Shown here: one piece after another, positions 7,525-9,356 of the stretch
Numbering within the stretch: position 1 is the stretch's first letter
Layout: every line of letters starts with the position of its first letter
Assembly: GCA_946491675.1 (NCBI GenBank)
Contig: CAMLYN010000037.1
Span: 1 to 9,356, forward strand
Direction: 5' to 3'
DNA from: an uncultured Mycoplasmatota bacterium
GTDB lineage: Bacteria; Bacillota_I; Bacilli_A; RF39; UBA660
Length of the DNA: 9,356 nucleotides
Made by a program: the position numbers and the translations under genes
The notes under the pieces: generated by a model
The model's database searches: none
The model's input: the letters and a program-made list of their open reading frames with translations, nothing else
Told to the model about the DNA's origin: nothing

Positions 7525-9177
7525 TTACTTTGTTATTTCAACATTACCATAACTATTTACTACTGTTCCTGTTTCAAAATAATAATTACTTGTACCATTT
7601 ATTATAGTTCCCCAATTAAATGATCTGCCTGTTTTATTTATTATATTAGTTAAATTTGGATTAGAAGTAGCCGATTTAGAAAATGCCTCTGCCCAGATTT
7701 CCTTTACACTATTTGGAATTGTTACGCTTGTTAATTTATTATCAGAAAAAGCATAATCGCCAATCATTTCTAAACTGTCAGGTAAAATAACACTCGTTAG
7801 TTCACTTTCTACAAACAAACCGCCTGATATTGCTTTAATTCCATCAGGGATAATTATATCTTTAGCTGTTCCATTATATTTTATAAGGATATTATTAATG
7901 GCAAAAAATTCATCTTGATTATTATCATAAAATGGATTCCCCATAAAAGTAGTTGCTTCTAACATTTTAACACTATCAGGTAAGTTTACCTCTTGTAGTT
8001 GATTGTAACTAAATGCATGATAACCTATGTATTCTACACCATCAGGTATAGTTAAACTAGTCAAATTATTACCTTCAAAAGCTAAATAACCTATTTCTTG
8101 CACGCTATTAGGAATGACAATATTAGATAACTGATTATTTGCAAACAGACCGGCATTTATTATATTAATACTATTAGGTAAACTTACTGAAGTTAATAAA
8201 TTATCAGCAAATGCTCTTTCGCCAATATATTGTATACTATTAGGTAAAGAAAGATTTTGTAAATGATTAGAATCGAAAGCTCCTATTGCAATATATTGAA
8301 TATTATCATTAAAAATAACTTTAGAAAGATTGTTTTCTCTGAATGCATAAACATCTATATAAATTAATTCTGTTGCCTGACTGAGATCTATACTATCTAT
8401 TATATAATTTTCTTGATACTTATTGTTTAAAAAATTATAATTATTTTTTGTGCTATTAAATGTATCATCTGCTCTACCAAATGCACCTATTCCAATACTA
8501 AAAATATCTTTTCCATCAATACTTTTAGGCATTACTACATCATAACCACCACAAGTATTGTCATAACCGGTTATCTCTATTCCATCTCTTTTTTCTAAAT
8601 TAGTTATAACACCTTCTGCTTCTAACTCTTCGTAAGTAAAAAGGCCTTGATTGACTAAGTATTTAATTGAGTAACTCTCATCATCAGTACATATAAGTTC
8701 CACAATATCAGACGGTGTATCAAAAGAGGTAAAATATGTTATACAAGTATCATAATTAATATCATAAGAATCAGCTATACTAATATTTTCATAAGCAAAG
8801 CATTCCTCTGATGTAGTCATTATACATTCTTCACTATATTGGTATTTATACTGATTGGTACTATTATCCCATCTATATACTACACAACCAGTCATACTTT
8901 CATTATTTCTTGGATCTATTATATCTTTATCTTCTAAAAAACCACTATTAATCAATGTTTGCAAACTTAATTGTTTAGTATTAGTATCAGGAACTATTCC
9001 TTGACTTGTTACGTACATCCGAGATGCTTCAATTATTCCATCAATACTTCTTTCATAGGCCTGTTCTCTTGAGTTGGTTAATACATTATCAATTATTGGG
9101 AATGTTATTAATGCTATTACGGCTAAGATAATTAATACGCCTAACAATTCAATTAATGTAAAACCTTTATTTTTCAT
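7525..9177 (-). CDS. Prepilin-like protein with BspA-type leucine-rich repeats (550 aa)
   Basis: The N-terminus MKNKGFTLIELLGVLI is a type IV prepilin signal with cleavage at Gly5|Phe6 and Glu10 at +5, followed by a hydrophobic helix to about residue 29. Residues 30-120 form a pilin-like body. A linker with most of the six cysteines (98, 118, 126, 145, 163, 209) follows. Residues about 200-503 are BspA/LRR_5 repeats of the form LxxhxIPxSVxxIGxxAFxxN, exactly 22 residues long from 284, with a non-repeat insert at 416-437. The C-terminal cap contains KTGRSFNWGTIINGTS and GTVVNSYGNVEI. BspA-type repeats are known in surface adhesins, so a fibre- or membrane-anchored adhesin is likely. The start at 9175-9177 is chosen because GAGGTGAG lies just before it and it gives a canonical prepilin leader. 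An in-frame ATG at 9223-9225 lies inside the promoter -35 box. First gene of a two-gene unit with the lipoprotein. Confidence 0.9.
   Translation of the reverse strand: MKNKGFTLIELLGVLIILAVIALITFPIIDNVLTNSREQAYERSIDGIIEASRMYVTSQGIVPDTNTKQLSLQTLINSGFLEDKDIIDPRNNESMTGCVVYRWDNSTNQYKYQYSEECIMTTSEECFAYENISIADSYDINYDTCITYFTSFDTPSDIVELICTDDESYSIKYLVNQGLFTYEELEAEGVITNLEKRDGIEITGYDNTCGGYDVVMPKSIDGKDIFSIGIGAFGRADDTFNSTKNNYNFLNNKYQENYIIDSIDLSQATELIYIDVYAFRENNLSKVIFNDNIQYIAIGAFDSNHLQNLSLPNSIQYIGERAFADNLLTSVSLPNSINIINAGLFANNQLSNIVIPNSVQEIGYLAFEGNNLTSLTIPDGVEYIGYHAFSYNQLQEVNLPDSVKMLEATTFMGNPFYDNNQDEFFAINNILIKYNGTAKDIIIPDGIKAISGGLFVESELTSVILPDSLEMIGDYAFSDNKLTSVTIPNSVKEIWAEAFSKSATSNPNLTNIINKTGRSFNWGTIINGTSNYYFETGTVVNSYGNVEITK
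7669..8328 (-). repeat. Tandem 66-bp (22-residue) leucine-rich repeat units
   Basis: Six contiguous 22-residue units occupy residues 284-415 (7933-8328). A 22-residue insert follows (416-437, containing AINNILIKYNGTA), then units at 438-459, 460-481 and a last one from 482. The units have diverged at DNA level but keep IPxS/DxV, IG and AF positions and the trailing Asn. The insert has the length of one unit and resembles the islands common in BspA-type proteins. Confidence 0.85.
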
Positions 9178-9180
9178 ATA

Positions 9181-9188
9181 CTCACCTC
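9181..9188 (-). promoter_or_regulatory. Ribosome binding site that fixes the LRR prepilin start
   Basis: The minus strand reads GAGGTGAG followed by TAT and the ATG at 9175-9177, close to an ideal match and spacing to the 16S tail. It supports the 550-residue product over a version starting 16 codons further upstream. Confidence 0.85.
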
Positions 9189-9196
9189 TATTATCA

Positions 9197-9225
9197 ATTT
9201 TATAACACAAATAAGTAATTGTCAA
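9197..9225 (-). promoter_or_regulatory. Promoter of the LRR prepilin/lipoprotein unit
   Basis: On the minus strand a perfect TTGACA (9220-9225) is followed by exactly 17 bases and TAAAAT (9197-9202), a near-consensus sigma-A promoter. The start would be near 9189-9191, giving a leader of about 12-14 nt that consists almost only of the ribosome binding site. It is the best promoter match in the window. Confidence 0.8.
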
Positions 9226-9310
9226 TTATTAATATAATAACAAATAAAACATCTAGTTTAAAATATAGCCAATAAAGATATTTATTCATAATATAAATTA
9301 GGGTGATAAC

Positions 9311-9356
9311 CTGAAAACAAAAAATAAATTTATTTTAGAAAAAACAATAAAAAAGG
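9311..9356 (+). CDS. Possible 5' end of a divergent gene with a CTG start
   Basis: Fifteen codons from CTG (9311-9313) run open to the window edge and would read MKTKNKFILEKTIKK, a plausible protein N-terminus. AGGGTGAT (9300-9307) sits upstream with spacing close to ideal for a Shine-Dalgarno site. An in-frame TAG at 9299-9301 rules out an earlier start. No ATG, GTG or TTG is available in this frame. CTG starts are rare and only 46 bases are visible, so this is tentative. No function can be given, and no clear plus-strand promoter was found in 9226-9298. Confidence 0.35.
   Translation, partial: MKTKNKFILEKTIKK

Noticed and set aside
1590..9177. UGA read as Trp (Mollicutes code), since no gene ends in TGA
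   Set aside because: Trp positions checked in smc, tcdA and pyrG use TGG, and the sample of seven stop codons is too small. The frames are intact under the standard code.
9178..9225. Upstream ATG extending the LRR prepilin by 16 residues
   Set aside because: The extension would disrupt the short prepilin leader and lies within the promoter. The strong ribosome site points to 9177.

Overview
The window is strongly AT-rich and almost all coding sequence is on the minus strand, in short-spaced operons. It suggests a low-GC Gram-positive of the Firmicutes/Bacilli or Mollicutes-related kind. Supporting this are the SMC and CTP synthase sequences (closest by eye to Bacillus-type proteins), GGAGG-type ribosome binding sites, a lipobox lipoprotein and BspA-type leucine-rich repeats like those of gut Firmicutes. 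All Trp codons I checked are TGG and the reading frames are long and open, so ordinary bacterial translation (not UGA=Trp) fits. The lineage call is an inference.

From right to left, in the direction of transcription: a consensus promoter at about 9197-9225 drives a two-gene unit. This encodes a prepilin-like protein carrying BspA-type leucine-rich repeats (7525-9177) and a small lipoprotein (6896-7513), and it ends at a hairpin terminator (6861-6891). A second promoter (about 6816-6844) starts a compact operon: tcdA (tRNA t6A37 dehydratase), an unrecognised Lys-rich protein with a methyltransferase-like fold pattern, a second prepilin-like protein carrying Ig-like domains, and smc. A 66-codon open frame of unknown function follows smc. 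The genes overlap or are 10-12 bp apart, and the ribosome binding site of a downstream gene often overlaps the upstream stop codon. smc and the 66-codon frame are separated by 30 bp.

The left end holds pyrG (CTP synthase), cut off by the window edge about 60 residues before its C-terminus. It has its own extended -10 promoter and a leader of only about 35 nt, which can fold into a hairpin followed by seven U residues just before the start codon. This resembles in layout the CTP-sensing pyrG attenuator of Gram-positive bacteria. At the far right a divergent plus-strand gene may begin at a CTG codon, but only 15 codons are visible.

The main biological theme outside housekeeping is cell-surface display. 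Two proteins have type IV prepilin-type N-termini (cleavable Gly|Phe site, Glu at +5) joined to adhesin-like C-terminal domains, and a lipoprotein is encoded beside one of them. No pilus assembly genes (peptidase, ATPase, platform protein) lie in the window. No tRNA, rRNA, CRISPR array or mobile element was seen.
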